Shown: positions 1 to 8,799 of the stretch, piece by piece
Position numbering within the stretch: position 1 is the first letter of the stretch
Layout of the letters: every line of letters begins with the position of its first letter
From: CAZVLQ01 sp964628185
GTDB lineage: Bacteria; Pseudomonadota; Zetaproteobacteria; Mariprofundales; Mariprofundaceae
NCBI GenBank assembly: GCA_964628185.1
Contig: CAZVLQ010000002.1
Location: 1-64,000, forward strand
Reading direction: 5' to 3'
Length of the DNA stretch: 64,000 bases
The notes under the pieces: model-generated
The model's input: only the letters and a program-made list of their open reading frames with translations
Told to the model about the DNA's origin: nothing
The model's database searches: none
Position numbers and translations under genes: made by a program

Positions 1-376
1 GCGGAAGATCGCCCTTTCCACATGCCTCCAGTGCGGACAATTCCTTTTTCAGCACTGATTTCAGGTAAAGTTTCTCCTTCAGCCACACCGGCATGGCGGA
101 AAGAAAGGAACGGAAGCCGCTCGGGGCATATGCGAGATAGGTCTCCAGCAGGCGTTCGAATTTTACCAGCGGCTTGTCATAAAAAACGACATAATCCACA
201 TCGGCCATGGCGAGGCCACCTTCATCAAGACACCATGCCGCGGCATGCCCCGGAAAACGCGCATCATGTTTCCTGCGACTGAAACGCTCTTCCTGGGCGG
301 CGGCGACAATGTCGCCATCCCGCACCAGGGCTGCCGCGCTGTCATGATAATAGGCGGAGATACCGAGAATATTCAT
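1..376 (-). CDS. Carbamoyltransferase, NodU/CmcH family (N-terminal part, runs off the window)
   Basis: The reverse strand reads MNILGISAYYHDSAAALV and continues open to the window edge. It contains the Gly-rich start of the family followed by HDSAAAL, AAQEERF and RRKHD, hallmarks of the N-terminal kinase-like (TsaD/YrdC-related) domain of carbamoyltransferases, which use carbamoyl phosphate to modify sugars or antibiotics. About 125 of the usual 580-600 residues are present. The ATG at 376 is the first in frame and gives the canonical N-terminus. With the neighbouring glycosyltransferase, SGNH and prenyltransferase genes, a role in decorating a cell-surface glycan is likely, but this is inference. 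Confidence 0.88.
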   Translation of the reverse strand, partial: MNILGISAYYHDSAAALVRDGDIVAAAQEERFSRRKHDARFPGHAAAWCLDEGGLAMADVDYVVFYDKPLVKFERLLETYLAYAPSGFRSFLSAMPVWLKEKLYLKSVLKKELSALEACGKGDLP

Positions 377-697
377 GCCATCATATCAGCAGCCGCGCCG
401 CGTCTGGTCCCGAAGAGAAAAAGAGTTGCTGCGATTTGTATGGATTCCGACTGACATGGCAGCATCGCCGCCGGGTCAGCCGCATGGCAATCGCCGGCAT
501 ACCCCGGAAACGCGGCAACCACCGGACAGTCCGCCATAAGAAACAGCCTGTCGATTCTCTTCCCTTACGGTCTTCCCGTCCCTTGTGGGCTGACATGCGT
601 TAACTATCGTATATACACACAACACAATCAAGGCGCCGGTTCCCGTCGTATTCACCCTGATTTATTAACCACAACACAAGTCCGCCAGGCGACCGGC
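377..697. other. Intergenic stretch without a recognisable gene
   Basis: No reading frame here resembles a protein I know, and I see no RNA gene. The stretch becomes more AT-rich towards 600-670. It should hold the promoter of the leftward carbamoyltransferase gene, but I could not define convincing -35/-10 boxes. Confidence 0.4.
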
Positions 698-701
698 TTA
701 A

Positions 702-945
702 CCCGTATATTGCATGAAGGCGGACATCTGATGGACAGGATATTACATTATATCAATGACCTACACAGAACCAAGCCACCTTATCTGTGGTTACACTTTG
801 TCCTATCCGGTTTCAGACCCGATCAGGCTCGGCATCCTGGCCGCTCGGCCTCAAACCATAGCTACGGCTATGCTTTTTCGCCCGATCAACCAGCCTGCCA
901 GGCCTGCTCAAGCCTGAATTCCGAATCCTTCATGCAATATACGGG
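702..945 (+). mobile_element. 244-bp MITE-like element, copy 1
   Basis: The element begins CCCGTATATTGCATGAAGG and ends with the exact reverse complement of those 19 bases. TTAA tetranucleotides flank it at 698-701 and 946-949, consistent with a 4-bp target duplication. Two further copies of exactly the same length lie at 27722 and 62721 in the opposite orientation. It encodes no transposase. A small internal hairpin (CATAGC/GCTATG arms) is shared by the copies. A frame stays open across it, but it reads through both terminal repeats and the copies differ by amino-acid-changing substitutions, so I treat it as non-coding. This fits a non-autonomous element mobilised in trans. The parent IS family is not determined; IS1380-like ends are only a guess. 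Confidence 0.85.
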
Positions 946-1017
946 TTAAGGCTTCCATGCTACCTGGCTTTTTCAGGTATTTGGCAAAGCCAGTGACTGA
1001 TCAGCAACCCTGTGAGC

Positions 1018-1215
1018 CTGTGTCCTCCTGATTCCAGTGCCATAACCGTTCACACCAAAGCCAATCACCTCAATCCATTTACCCCTGAAGGCATCGCACT
1101 TCTGAATGTTTCGTCCGATATGAGACATGAAGGTTTTCTCTTCATCCACATGCTGCGCCTGGACAAAGGAGTCCCCCATCAGGGCAACCCCCGAAAAAGT
1201 TTCCCGTAGCCGTGC
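1018..1215 (-). pseudogene. Fragment of an SGNH-hydrolase-like gene
   Basis: The reverse strand encodes VALMGDSFVQ, then DEEKTF, then CDAFRGKWIEVIGFG and GYGTG. This lines up in order with residues about 88-138 of the intact gene at 1339-2526 (IAVLGDSFAEG, CHAFHGKKIEVINFG, FGTG). Similarity stops abruptly on both sides, so only about 60 codons survive, with neither the N-terminal membrane segment nor the C-terminal catalytic block. It lies in the opposite orientation to the intact copy and between a MITE copy and a solitary MITE end. It is most likely the remnant of a second paralogue broken by rearrangement. Confidence 0.75.
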
Positions 1216-1309
1216 TGCTGCTGCGCACGATCGAATGATTAAACGGTAAAACTTCGGTTGAGGCAGGGTTCATCTTTGCTATATTGCCTGCCGCAGGCTG
1301 TTCAGCCCG

Positions 1310-1332
1310 CTTTCGTGCAATATGCGGGTTAG
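1310..1332. repeat. Solitary MITE terminal repeat next to a gene start
   Basis: The bases TTTCGTGCAATATGCGGG followed by TTAG match the right end of the 244-bp element with a few substitutions. No partner end lies 244 bp upstream. The ribosome-binding site of the next gene begins directly after it, so a degraded element end forms the immediate upstream edge of that gene. Confidence 0.6.
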
Positions 1333-1338
1333 AGGAGT

Positions 1339-2526
1339 ATGATGAAAAAGCTTGGCATCAATATATTGATTGTTTTCACCGGCGTGCTTGCGGCGCTGCT
1401 TCTGGGGGAAGCGGGCTTGAGGCTGGCCGGATATTCAAACCCTGTATTCTTTATGGCCGATTCCGATCTGGGCGGCGCTCACAGGCCGGGAGCCGAGGGC
1501 CTGTTCCGGACGGAAGGCAGAGCCTATGTCCGTATCAATTCAGACGGTTTGCGGGATGTCGAGCACGCGATTGAAAAGATGCCCGGTGTGTTTCGTATCG
1601 CCGTGCTCGGTGATTCGTTTGCGGAGGGCATGCAGGTTGATCTTAACCAGTTGTTCTGGAAGGTGCTGGAAAAGAAATTGCAATCCTGTCATGCCTTCCA
1701 TGGAAAAAAGATCGAGGTGATCAATTTTGGAGAAGCAAGCTTTGGCACCGGTCTGGAGCTTTTAATGCTGCGCAAAAAGGTGTGGAAATACCAGCCGGAC
1801 ATGGTGCTGCTGGCCTTCCTGACAGGAAATGATATCGAGGATAACAGCAAAGCGCTGAAGCATGTGGATTACATGCCTTATTTCACCCTTGATCAACACG
1901 GCAGGCTGGTTGAAGACACCGGTTTCCGCCAGACCCCGGGCTTTAAATTGCGCCGCAGACTGGACTGGCTCCTGTACAGCAAATACGTTGACAACCTGCG
2001 CCTGTTTCAGTTGGCCAAAGGCGTGTGGACCGCATGGCGTGAGAAAAAAATCACCCGGCAGATAAAGAGCCGGGCCGGAACGGCCTTCAATGAGCCGGGG
2101 ATGGATGACAGGGTCTATCTTCCACCCGCAACAAAATCACGGCGGGATGCATGGGCTGTGACCGAGCAACTTTTGCTGCAGATCAGGAACGAGGTAAGTG
2201 CGCGTGAAAAAAGATTCCTGCTGGTCACCCTCTCGAACAGCATCCAGGTGTATCCGGATGCGGGCGTGCGTAAATCATTCATTGCCAGGCTTGGGGTTCC
2301 GGACTTATGGTATCCCGACAGACGAATCCGTCGCTTTGCCGAGGCAAACGACATCGAGGTGCTCACCCTTGGGCCGGATATGGCCGATGAGGCCCTGCGC
2401 CGGCATGTCTATCTGCACGGCTTTGCTAATACCCGCATGGGACATGGCCACTGGAACGCCGATGGACATCATCTGGCGGGAATGCTGATCGCCCGATACC
2501 TGTGCCGGCAAAGCGGACAAAACTGA
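1339..2526 (+). CDS. SGNH/GDSL hydrolase-like membrane-anchored protein
   Basis: This 395-residue protein has one N-terminal membrane segment (about residues 5-24), so its bulk should be periplasmic or extracellular. The SGNH block I motif GDSF lies at 91-94 with the nucleophile Ser. A Gly/Asn block (GTG, then TGNDIED) follows. The C-terminal HWNADGH at about 373-379 provides the catalytic Asp/His pair. Such enzymes deacylate or acetylate-modify surface glycans. Two ATG codons are adjacent at 1339 and 1342; AGAGGAG at 1331 fits the second better. A broken relative lies just upstream on the other strand. The substrate is unknown; polysaccharide acyl groups are inferred from the neighbours. Confidence 0.8.
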   Translation: MMKKLGINILIVFTGVLAALLLGEAGLRLAGYSNPVFFMADSDLGGAHRPGAEGLFRTEGRAYVRINSDGLRDVEHAIEKMPGVFRIAVLGDSFAEGMQVDLNQLFWKVLEKKLQSCHAFHGKKIEVINFGEASFGTGLELLMLRKKVWKYQPDMVLLAFLTGNDIEDNSKALKHVDYMPYFTLDQHGRLVEDTGFRQTPGFKLRRRLDWLLYSKYVDNLRLFQLAKGVWTAWREKKITRQIKSRAGTAFNEPGMDDRVYLPPATKSRRDAWAVTEQLLLQIRNEVSAREKRFLLVTLSNSIQVYPDAGVRKSFIARLGVPDLWYPDRRIRRFAEANDIEVLTLGPDMADEALRRHVYLHGFANTRMGHGHWNADGHHLAGMLIARYLCRQSGQN

Positions 2527-2539
2527 TGCGGGTTAACGA

Positions 2540-3505
2540 TCACGGCCCGGCCGGATCGTCCCTCATCCCGCGTTCCCGCATCCAGCCCCGCATAAAACCG
2601 AAGGCATAGCATGCTTCACAGACAACCCAGATCCATCGCCCGGTCAACATTCCCCCGATCATGCGGAACGGAAAGCGCAGCAGCCTTAGCCACAGCGGCA
2701 GCTTTTTTTTGAACTCCCCATGCGTGGAAGGCGTTTCAATCACCCATTCCGGATAGTGAATGTTGGCATAGGCGGCCTGGCAACCATTGCGATAGAACTG
2801 GCATAACAGCTTTTTCCACGTTGCCGGCGGCAGGTGATGATAGATAACGCCGGGGATCAGACAAATCCGCGTGCCGGCCTCCCGGAAGCGCTGCCGCAGA
2901 TAGGGGTCGAGCCCGCGAGGTATCAGCTCATTTTCTCCACCTACCCGCCGGAACAGCCCGGTACGCATGATCAGGCAGGGATGTTCGGCCAGGTCGGAAT
3001 CGGTGATGGCCTTCACCGGTTCCCAGCTGCGGCGGGGTAGCTGCCGCATAACCCGCTGTACAAACGGCGTCGCCCGGTCCGGCACGGTATTGTTGCCGCC
3101 AGCCATGCCGATGCCCGGGTTAACATCCATTGCCGCCACAAGTTTGCCAAAGGTTTGAGTATCCGGAAGCGAGGAATCGTCATCCAGCGTCAGCAGGTAC
3201 TTACCCGCGGCCAGCGCCGCGCCGATATTGATGGCCCGTCCCTGCCTGGGATCACCCCTGATGACAATCAGCTCAAAATCCCGCATCTGCTGCCGGTCAA
3301 TCTGTCCAAGCAGTTTTTTAAAATAACCGCCGCGATCGGCATCCGCCGTCGGAATCAACACTGAAAGGATCAGCGCATCACAGGAGGCGGGAACATGCCA
3401 GAACAGCCCGGGAGAGGGGTCAGGGTTGCTGTGAAGGACATAATCACGTGCAATATCCCGGGCAGGCCGCCACTCAGCCGACTTAAAAGCCTCAATAAGA
3501 TTCAT
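2540..3505 (-). CDS. Family 2 glycosyltransferase
   Basis: A GT-A fold enzyme of 321 residues. ILSVLIPTADADRGGYFKKLL starts the nucleotide-binding half, LTLDDDSSLPD carries the metal-binding Asp cluster (about residue 112), and GGNNTVPDRATPF and ELIPRGLDPYLRQRF hold the acceptor and catalytic-base region. The C-terminus has a short hydrophobic, basic tail that may sit on the membrane. It should transfer a sugar from a nucleotide-sugar donor onto a lipid-linked or surface glycan. It converges with the SGNH gene (13 bp between stops) and is divergent from the prenyltransferase gene. The donor and linkage cannot be read from the sequence. Confidence 0.85.
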   Translation of the reverse strand: MNLIEAFKSAEWRPARDIARDYVLHSNPDPSPGLFWHVPASCDALILSVLIPTADADRGGYFKKLLGQIDRQQMRDFELIVIRGDPRQGRAINIGAALAAGKYLLTLDDDSSLPDTQTFGKLVAAMDVNPGIGMAGGNNTVPDRATPFVQRVMRQLPRRSWEPVKAITDSDLAEHPCLIMRTGLFRRVGGENELIPRGLDPYLRQRFREAGTRICLIPGVIYHHLPPATWKKLLCQFYRNGCQAAYANIHYPEWVIETPSTHGEFKKKLPLWLRLLRFPFRMIGGMLTGRWIWVVCEACYAFGFMRGWMRERGMRDDPAGP

Positions 3506-3781
3506 AGCCTGCGCTCTGAATAACTGTTTCCGATCCCATGCCCGGTCGGTGCATGTTCTTCATGACAATCCGGGCTAAGTAAACGCATAATCCATTGCCT
3601 CCCTGGACATGTACCCTATGGACATGGCTGGAGTGGTACAAGCCCGGCGCCTGCCCGGCAAGTCCCGCCCTTCACGTAAAATCACGCCTCAGAATCCATC
3701 CAGGCAGATCAGGGCAAGCCGCCCTGTGGTGGACAAATTCATCCAGGGTAGCGAACATCGGCACATTACCGAGCAAGAAGG

Positions 3782-4726
3782 ATGCCCAAATTGCGACTGA
3801 AACCTTACATCCAGATTGCCAGGTTCGATCACTGGTTCAAGAATGTATTCATGCTACCCGGTGCGGCGCTGGCCATTTTTGATCAGCCGGCGCTATGGCA
3901 TGAAACACTGACGTGGCGCCTTCCACTGTCCCTGCTGGCGGTGGGACTGGTGGCCTCGAGTAATTACGTGATCAACGAAGTCATTGACGCACCCATGGAT
4001 GCCATGCATCCGGTGAAGCAAAGGCGTCCCGTACCCTCCGGTCTGATCGATATCCGGATAGCCTATATCGAGTGGATCGTGCTGGGCATGGCCGGTCTGT
4101 TGCTGTCACCGTTACTTGGCGCATGGTTTTTCACGTTTAACCTGGCACTCTGGATTATGGGCTGTGTGTACAATTTTCAACCCGTTCGCAGCAAGGATAT
4201 ACCCTACGTGGATGTGCTGACCGAATCCGTCAATAATCCCTTACGCCTGCTGCTGGGCATGTACGCCACCGGCACCACGGTGCTGCCGCCGGGGTCGCTG
4301 GTCATGGCCTACTGGATGCTCGGCGCCTTCTTCATGGCGGTAAAGCGATTCGCCGAATATCGCCGCATAAACGACCCACAAATTATCAGTGCTTACCGCC
4401 GCTCCTTCGCTCACTACAATGAGGAACGCCTGCTGGTCAGCAGCACCTATTACGCCGTGGCTTTCGGTCTGTTCTTCGGCATCTTCCTGATACGTTACCG
4501 CCTGGAACTGATTCTCTCGGTTCCCTTTCTGGCCGGTTTTATTGCCTGGTATATCCACATCGGTCTGGGCGAGGACAGCCCCACGCAGTATCCCGAACAT
4601 CTGCATAGTCAATATGCCTTCATGGCCTATACCGGCACCTGTTTACTGCTGATGATCGCCCTGATGTTCGTGGACGTCCCTTTTCTCCACCTTATCTTCG
4701 CGCCCACCATCCATATCCACGGATGA
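3782..4726 (+). CDS. UbiA-family polyprenyl-phosphate transferase (DPPR-synthase-like)
   Basis: An integral membrane protein of 314 residues with about eight predicted helices. The first Asp-rich motif is NEVIDAPMDAMHPVKQRRP (about 61-79) and the second is DIPYVDVLTESVNNPLR (about 140-156). Both match the UbiA fold, and the HP-K-RRP pattern is closest to decaprenyl-phosphate 5-phosphoribosyltransferase rather than to the quinone enzyme. The family attaches a group to a polyprenyl phosphate or an aromatic acceptor in the inner membrane. Its stop overlaps the start of the HAD phosphatase gene by four bases (ATGA), so the two are translationally coupled. A likely job is making a polyprenyl-phosphate pentose, dephosphorylated by its partner. 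Confidence 0.8.
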   Translation: MPKLRLKPYIQIARFDHWFKNVFMLPGAALAIFDQPALWHETLTWRLPLSLLAVGLVASSNYVINEVIDAPMDAMHPVKQRRPVPSGLIDIRIAYIEWIVLGMAGLLLSPLLGAWFFTFNLALWIMGCVYNFQPVRSKDIPYVDVLTESVNNPLRLLLGMYATGTTVLPPGSLVMAYWMLGAFFMAVKRFAEYRRINDPQIISAYRRSFAHYNEERLLVSSTYYAVAFGLFFGIFLIRYRLELILSVPFLAGFIAWYIHIGLGEDSPTQYPEHLHSQYAFMAYTGTCLLLMIALMFVDVPFLHLIFAPTIHIHG

Positions 4727-5391
4727 CGAATACCGGGCACCACACCGCCGTTATCTTCGATCTGGACAGAACCGTCAGCAGGCGGGACACCTATCTTGCC
4801 TACCTGACGGGATTCGCGCTCCGCCACCCGGAACGATGGCGGCGCCTGCTGGGGTTACCACTCGACGTACTGCGTTTCAAGCTGGGTATAAAGAACAATA
4901 CATGGCTGAAACAGCGCTTTCTCGCCGCCGTTCTCGGCGGTATTTCAAAGCAGGCATTGCAGGCATGGACAGCCATATTCAACGAGAAACTCATGCGGCA
5001 CGGACTGCGCCCGCGGGCATTGCGGCAGATACACGAGTATAAGGAGCAGGGATTGCGCCTCATCCTCATCAGCGCCAGCCCGGACCTGTATGTGGATGAC
5101 TTAAGCCGCCGTCTCGGGTTTTCCGGGTCTGTCTGCACCCGTGTTGAATGGGATGCAAATGATTACCTGACAGGCCGGCTGGATGGAAAAAACTGCTACG
5201 GCCCGGAGAAGTGCGCACGTCTAGGGCGCTGTTTTGCTGAAGACCGCCGGCACTGGCATATCATCGCCTATTCCGATCACCACTCAGACCTGCCGCTGCT
5301 GACATGGGCGGATCGGGGCGTGGCTGTATCACCCACGCGCAGGCTGAAGCGTGAAGCCAGGCGAAAGGGGATGACTGTTATGCGCTGGTAA
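4723..5391 (+). CDS. HAD-superfamily (SerB-like, subclass IB) phosphatase
   Basis: A 222-residue protein. Motif I is IFDLDRTVSRRDT (nucleophile Asp about residue 13), the four-helix cap follows (about 25-90), motif II is ILISASPDLYVDDL, motif III is the Lys in GPEKCARL, and motif IV is YSDHHSDLPLL. All catalytic positions are present. The ATG lies inside the end of the prenyltransferase gene, so the phosphatase is produced with it. In the mycobacterial arabinan pathway a similar pair makes a phosphorylated polyprenyl sugar and then removes the phosphate. I infer an analogous reaction here. The two radical SAM genes converge on it from the other strand. Confidence 0.8.
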   Translation: MTNTGHHTAVIFDLDRTVSRRDTYLAYLTGFALRHPERWRRLLGLPLDVLRFKLGIKNNTWLKQRFLAAVLGGISKQALQAWTAIFNEKLMRHGLRPRALRQIHEYKEQGLRLILISASPDLYVDDLSRRLGFSGSVCTRVEWDANDYLTGRLDGKNCYGPEKCARLGRCFAEDRRHWHIIAYSDHHSDLPLLTWADRGVAVSPTRRLKREARRKGMTVMRW

Positions 5392-5412
5392 AATGGGTGA
5401 TTGACTCTCCCT

Positions 5413-6984
5413 TCATGTTCGCGCCCTCACTGCGCCCCGTTTTCTGGACACGGCGTCACGTGCCTTTGGCACCTCGTAAATCCGAATTTGTTCGCCTGGC
5501 CTGATATCCAGAGGCCGCCACTTTTCTTCATAGGCATAGGCCTCCTTATCCGCCGGACCGGGTTTGCCCCATAGCATAAAAAAGAATTTCACGGTGTAGT
5601 ACACATTCCAGAAAATCTCGTGATTTCTGAGCATAAAGACGAATCGCCGCCATATGTAGGCCGGGTTTCTCAGGTAGGCCTCACGATAGAATTTTTTGAA
5701 GTACCGGTTGATTGTATCCCATGAAAGGGTGGGATGGTCGTAAAAGTTTTCAGCCTGGTTGTAGACGGTATAGTCGTCCCAGTTAAAGGTCTTGATACGT
5801 CCTTGCGCGCGCAGGCTGTTAAACGAGGGAGTGCCGGGAAACGGTACGGTAATGCCGCATTTCATGGTTTCAAGCCGCACCTTCCGGGCATAATTGATGG
5901 TATCCTGCATGGTTTCTTCGGTATCTCCGGTCAGCCCGACCATGAAAAAGCCATTGGGCTCCAGCCCTGCCTTTCTTGCCATGTCAACGGCCTCAATGCC
6001 TTTTGTCAGGCTGGCCTTGCCGCCCTTGCCGAAGGCCTTCAGCACATCTTCATTACCGCTCTCAAACCCGAAATAGACCCGGTAGCATCCGGCCCGTTTC
6101 ATCAGATTGAACAACTCCATATTGGCGCTGTCCACACGGATGCCGTTGGTGCAGGTCCAGGCCACCTTCGTGCCCCTGCGAATGAAGGCCTCGCACACCT
6201 GGGCCGCCCAGTTGTTGTCGCTGGTAAAGATATCATCCACGAGTACGACTTCACGAAAACCAAGCGCCTGAACGCGGGCCATTTCATCGGCGCAGCGTTC
6301 CGGCGACTTCTTGCGGTAGCCGCGGCCCATGGTATTTTTGCTGCCACAGAAATCACAGGTAAACACGCAGCCGCGCGAAAACTCGATCGTCGTGACCGGG
6401 TTATGGCGGGCGATGATTTTGGTGATCCTGCTGTTGCACTCCGGCGGATATTCCTCCCACGCAGGCATGGGCAGATCGTCCAGGTTCTCCATCAGCTTCC
6501 CCGGCGTATTGATGATGACCTTGCCGCTTCTGCGCCAGTACAGACCGGGGATATCGGCGGGGTTCCTGCCGTCGAGCAGGTCGGCCACGACGAAATCAGC
6601 CTCTCCGCAGGCCAGCATGTCCAGCGCGGACTCACGCATTGTTTCAAATGGCAGGGCGGAAGGGTGCGCTCCGCCGGCAATGGTCAGGATATCTTTCGAT
6701 ATATCCTTCACCAGAAAGGAAATATCCCGCATCTGATTGGCCAGCGGCGTCGTCGCCGTGATCCCCACAACATCAGGCTGCTCTTTACGAATGACGCCCC
6801 GGATCAGTTCCGGATCATACCTTTGGTAGGATAAGTCCAGAATACGCACGGCGTGCCCACGCTGCCTGATGGCCCCTGCCAGGGCGGCCAGACTCAGGAT
6901 CGGGTAAACGGGAAAGGCAATGCCACCTTCATTGGAACCGTAGGTGCGGAAATAGGAAGGATTGATCAGCAGCGCTCTGGCCAT
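5413..6984 (-). CDS. B12-binding-domain radical SAM enzyme
   Basis: This 523-residue protein starts MARALLINPSYF, the usual entry to a cobalamin-binding Rossmann domain (about 1-140, with GITATTPLANQM and GGAHPSALP). The radical SAM core follows with CVFTCDFC (CxxxCxxC), binding the 4Fe-4S cluster. GFREVVLVDDIF, YFGFESGNEDVLKAF and FFMVGLTGDTEETM are typical of the B12-radical SAM group. The last 100 residues are basic and aromatic. I chose the ATG at 6984 because a GAGGT ribosome site precedes it and the longer frame adds only unconserved residues. Members methylate or rearrange unactivated carbons of lipids and sugars; the substrate here is unknown. It is third in a leftward operon with a GT39 protein and another radical SAM enzyme. 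Confidence 0.85.
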   Translation of the reverse strand: MARALLINPSYFRTYGSNEGGIAFPVYPILSLAALAGAIRQRGHAVRILDLSYQRYDPELIRGVIRKEQPDVVGITATTPLANQMRDISFLVKDISKDILTIAGGAHPSALPFETMRESALDMLACGEADFVVADLLDGRNPADIPGLYWRRSGKVIINTPGKLMENLDDLPMPAWEEYPPECNSRITKIIARHNPVTTIEFSRGCVFTCDFCGSKNTMGRGYRKKSPERCADEMARVQALGFREVVLVDDIFTSDNNWAAQVCEAFIRRGTKVAWTCTNGIRVDSANMELFNLMKRAGCYRVYFGFESGNEDVLKAFGKGGKASLTKGIEAVDMARKAGLEPNGFFMVGLTGDTEETMQDTINYARKVRLETMKCGITVPFPGTPSFNSLRAQGRIKTFNWDDYTVYNQAENFYDHPTLSWDTINRYFKKFYREAYLRNPAYIWRRFVFMLRNHEIFWNVYYTVKFFFMLWGKPGPADKEAYAYEEKWRPLDIRPGEQIRIYEVPKARDAVSRKRGAVRART

Positions 6985-7283
6985 CGAATACCTCGTCAGA
7001 ATTCCAAACAGGCCATATCGCAGCCAGTCTACCCCGCCTTGCATTTCGTGCCAAGGTTTGATTCACGCCTGGTTAACAGGGAAGCCCGGCTATCTTTTCT
7101 TCCGGTACACAGGAGATGTTGATCTGGAGGCCGCATGCTTTCCAGGTTTGCGTTTCGCGAACCTCATCGAAAGAGAGGAAAACATCCCTCTCCTGCTCAT
7201 AGACAAAAAGAGCATAATGATGCTTTCCGCTACAAAATACTTGAATTTATTGAACAGGCCCTGGTTCAAGTTCCACCTCTATT

Positions 7284-8783
7284 TTAATCCGAAGCTCTCC
7301 CGTGGGGAAGATGATTCAGGACAATCCTGGCGATTGGTGAAAACATGTTCACCCGAATGATCCTGATGCCATAGGAAGCATATTTTATCAGTATGCTCGG
7401 ATTAACAAATAAAGTCCCGGCAACCTTTCTGATGATAAAGGATGGACGCAGATAAAATGCAAGCAGGGTTCTCCGTTTAAATCCGAGAAGTTCTTTCGCG
7501 GTCAGATATTTCGTCCCGATCATGGCGGAAAAATGCCCCTGACCTACCGTTGCCTGCCCGGGTGGTAATAATCCTTCGGCAATTGCCATCTCATAATATG
7601 CGGTTCCTTCATAAGGCACGGCCAGATGCAGTTCGATAAAATCCGGATTCATTTCAAGCATGAGTTTCCTTGTTGCACGCAAATGCGACATATCCTCCCA
7701 TGGCAAACCGATCAAAAAGAAACCGAGCACCTTCAGCCCGGCCTTTTTAGCATATGCGCAGGCCCGCAGGTTATCCCTGACCCTGGCACCCTTCTTCATT
7801 TTCTTGAGCGATTCTTCGCTGCCGGACTCAAAACCGAAAGCGACCAGCCAGCAACCCGCCTTTTTCATATAATGCAGCGTTTCCTGCTCGATCGGATTGA
7901 CTCTTGAATTGGCAACCCAGGCAATTTTTCCATGCAGTTCCGAGCCAACGATATAATCGCACAGGGCCTTCACCCATCTCCTGTCCATGGTGAAGGTGTC
8001 CGATTTGAAGAAAAAGTTACGAATACCATGCTTGTTATAGCACTCCTGCAATTCCGCAAAAATATTCCCGGGGCTTCTGAGCCTCAATTTCTTTCCCGAA
8101 ATCCTCGGTGTCAGACAATAAATGCAACTGGCCGGACAACCCCTTGAGGTGGCAATGGTTGCCATCGGCTCCCCGGTGTCCGGCCTTACATAAAGCGCAT
8201 TGTTCATCAGGGACCTGTCAGGAAATTTCAAACTATCCAGGTCCGTTTCCCAAGTGCTGAAATCCGTCTTTATCCATCGGCCGTCTTGCTTGTAGGCGAT
8301 ACCGTTGATATCCGGAATGCCCGCCGGGTAATAAAAATGGCAATGTAGCAGATCGGCGATAATGAAATCGCTCTCTCCCCCGATCAGGTAATCAACCTCC
8401 GTCAAATCCAGTTGCCTGAACACCTCCTCACCGGGATCAAAAAACAGGGCACCTTTCAAGATTACAACGATATCCTTTTTAATCACCTTCAATGCCCTGA
8501 CGCACCGAAGATCATCAAAAATCGAAGCATTGGTAACGCTCAGGGAAATGGCGTCCGGATCAAATACCCTGAAATCGGCGGCGAGCTTGTCAAATGGCAG
8601 GCCTTCGCTCTGATAATCCTTCAGACATACACTAAACCCCTTGTCCCGGAGCATCGAAGCGGCATATCCCAGATCATTGCATGCCCTCGCCGCCTGTACG
8701 GCAGAATCGTCGATGCTCGACTGGCAACGATCTTCCCCCCTTTGAAGGATATTCCCGGGGGGATAGAACAACATGACTTTCAT
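7284..8783 (-). CDS. Radical SAM enzyme, B12-binding type
   Basis: A 499-residue protein. MKVMLFYPPGNILQR begins the N-terminal cobalamin-binding-like domain, and IGGESDFIIADLL ends it. CPASCIYC supplies the 4Fe-4S cysteines, followed by FFFKSDTFTMDRRWV, WLVAFGFESGSEESLKKMKKG and LGFFLIGLPWEDMSH. The ATG at 8783 is preceded by CAGGAGAT at good spacing. It is 17 bp downstream of the GT39-type gene and shares overall architecture, but little close identity, with the enzyme at 5413-6984, so the two probably act on successive positions. The 300 bp between them holds a short open stretch (about 7120-7270) that I could not assign to a family. Confidence 0.82.
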   Translation of the reverse strand: MKVMLFYPPGNILQRGEDRCQSSIDDSAVQAARACNDLGYAASMLRDKGFSVCLKDYQSEGLPFDKLAADFRVFDPDAISLSVTNASIFDDLRCVRALKVIKKDIVVILKGALFFDPGEEVFRQLDLTEVDYLIGGESDFIIADLLHCHFYYPAGIPDINGIAYKQDGRWIKTDFSTWETDLDSLKFPDRSLMNNALYVRPDTGEPMATIATSRGCPASCIYCLTPRISGKKLRLRSPGNIFAELQECYNKHGIRNFFFKSDTFTMDRRWVKALCDYIVGSELHGKIAWVANSRVNPIEQETLHYMKKAGCWLVAFGFESGSEESLKKMKKGARVRDNLRACAYAKKAGLKVLGFFLIGLPWEDMSHLRATRKLMLEMNPDFIELHLAVPYEGTAYYEMAIAEGLLPPGQATVGQGHFSAMIGTKYLTAKELLGFKRRTLLAFYLRPSFIIRKVAGTLFVNPSILIKYASYGIRIIRVNMFSPIARIVLNHLPHGRASD

Positions 8784-8799
8784 TACATATCTCCTGTAA

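Noticed and set aside
710..949. 79-codon open frame in the 244-bp element, open in all three copies
   Set aside because: It reads through both terminal repeats, has no recognisable domain, and the copies differ mainly by amino-acid-changing substitutions.
5734..6834. 366-codon frame antisense to the first radical SAM gene
   Set aside because: Shadow of the radical SAM gene; no family resemblance.
7120..7270. Short leftward frame between the two radical SAM genes
   Set aside because: About 50 basic residues with no good start or ribosome site; possibly a decayed tail of the upstream gene, not supported as a gene.
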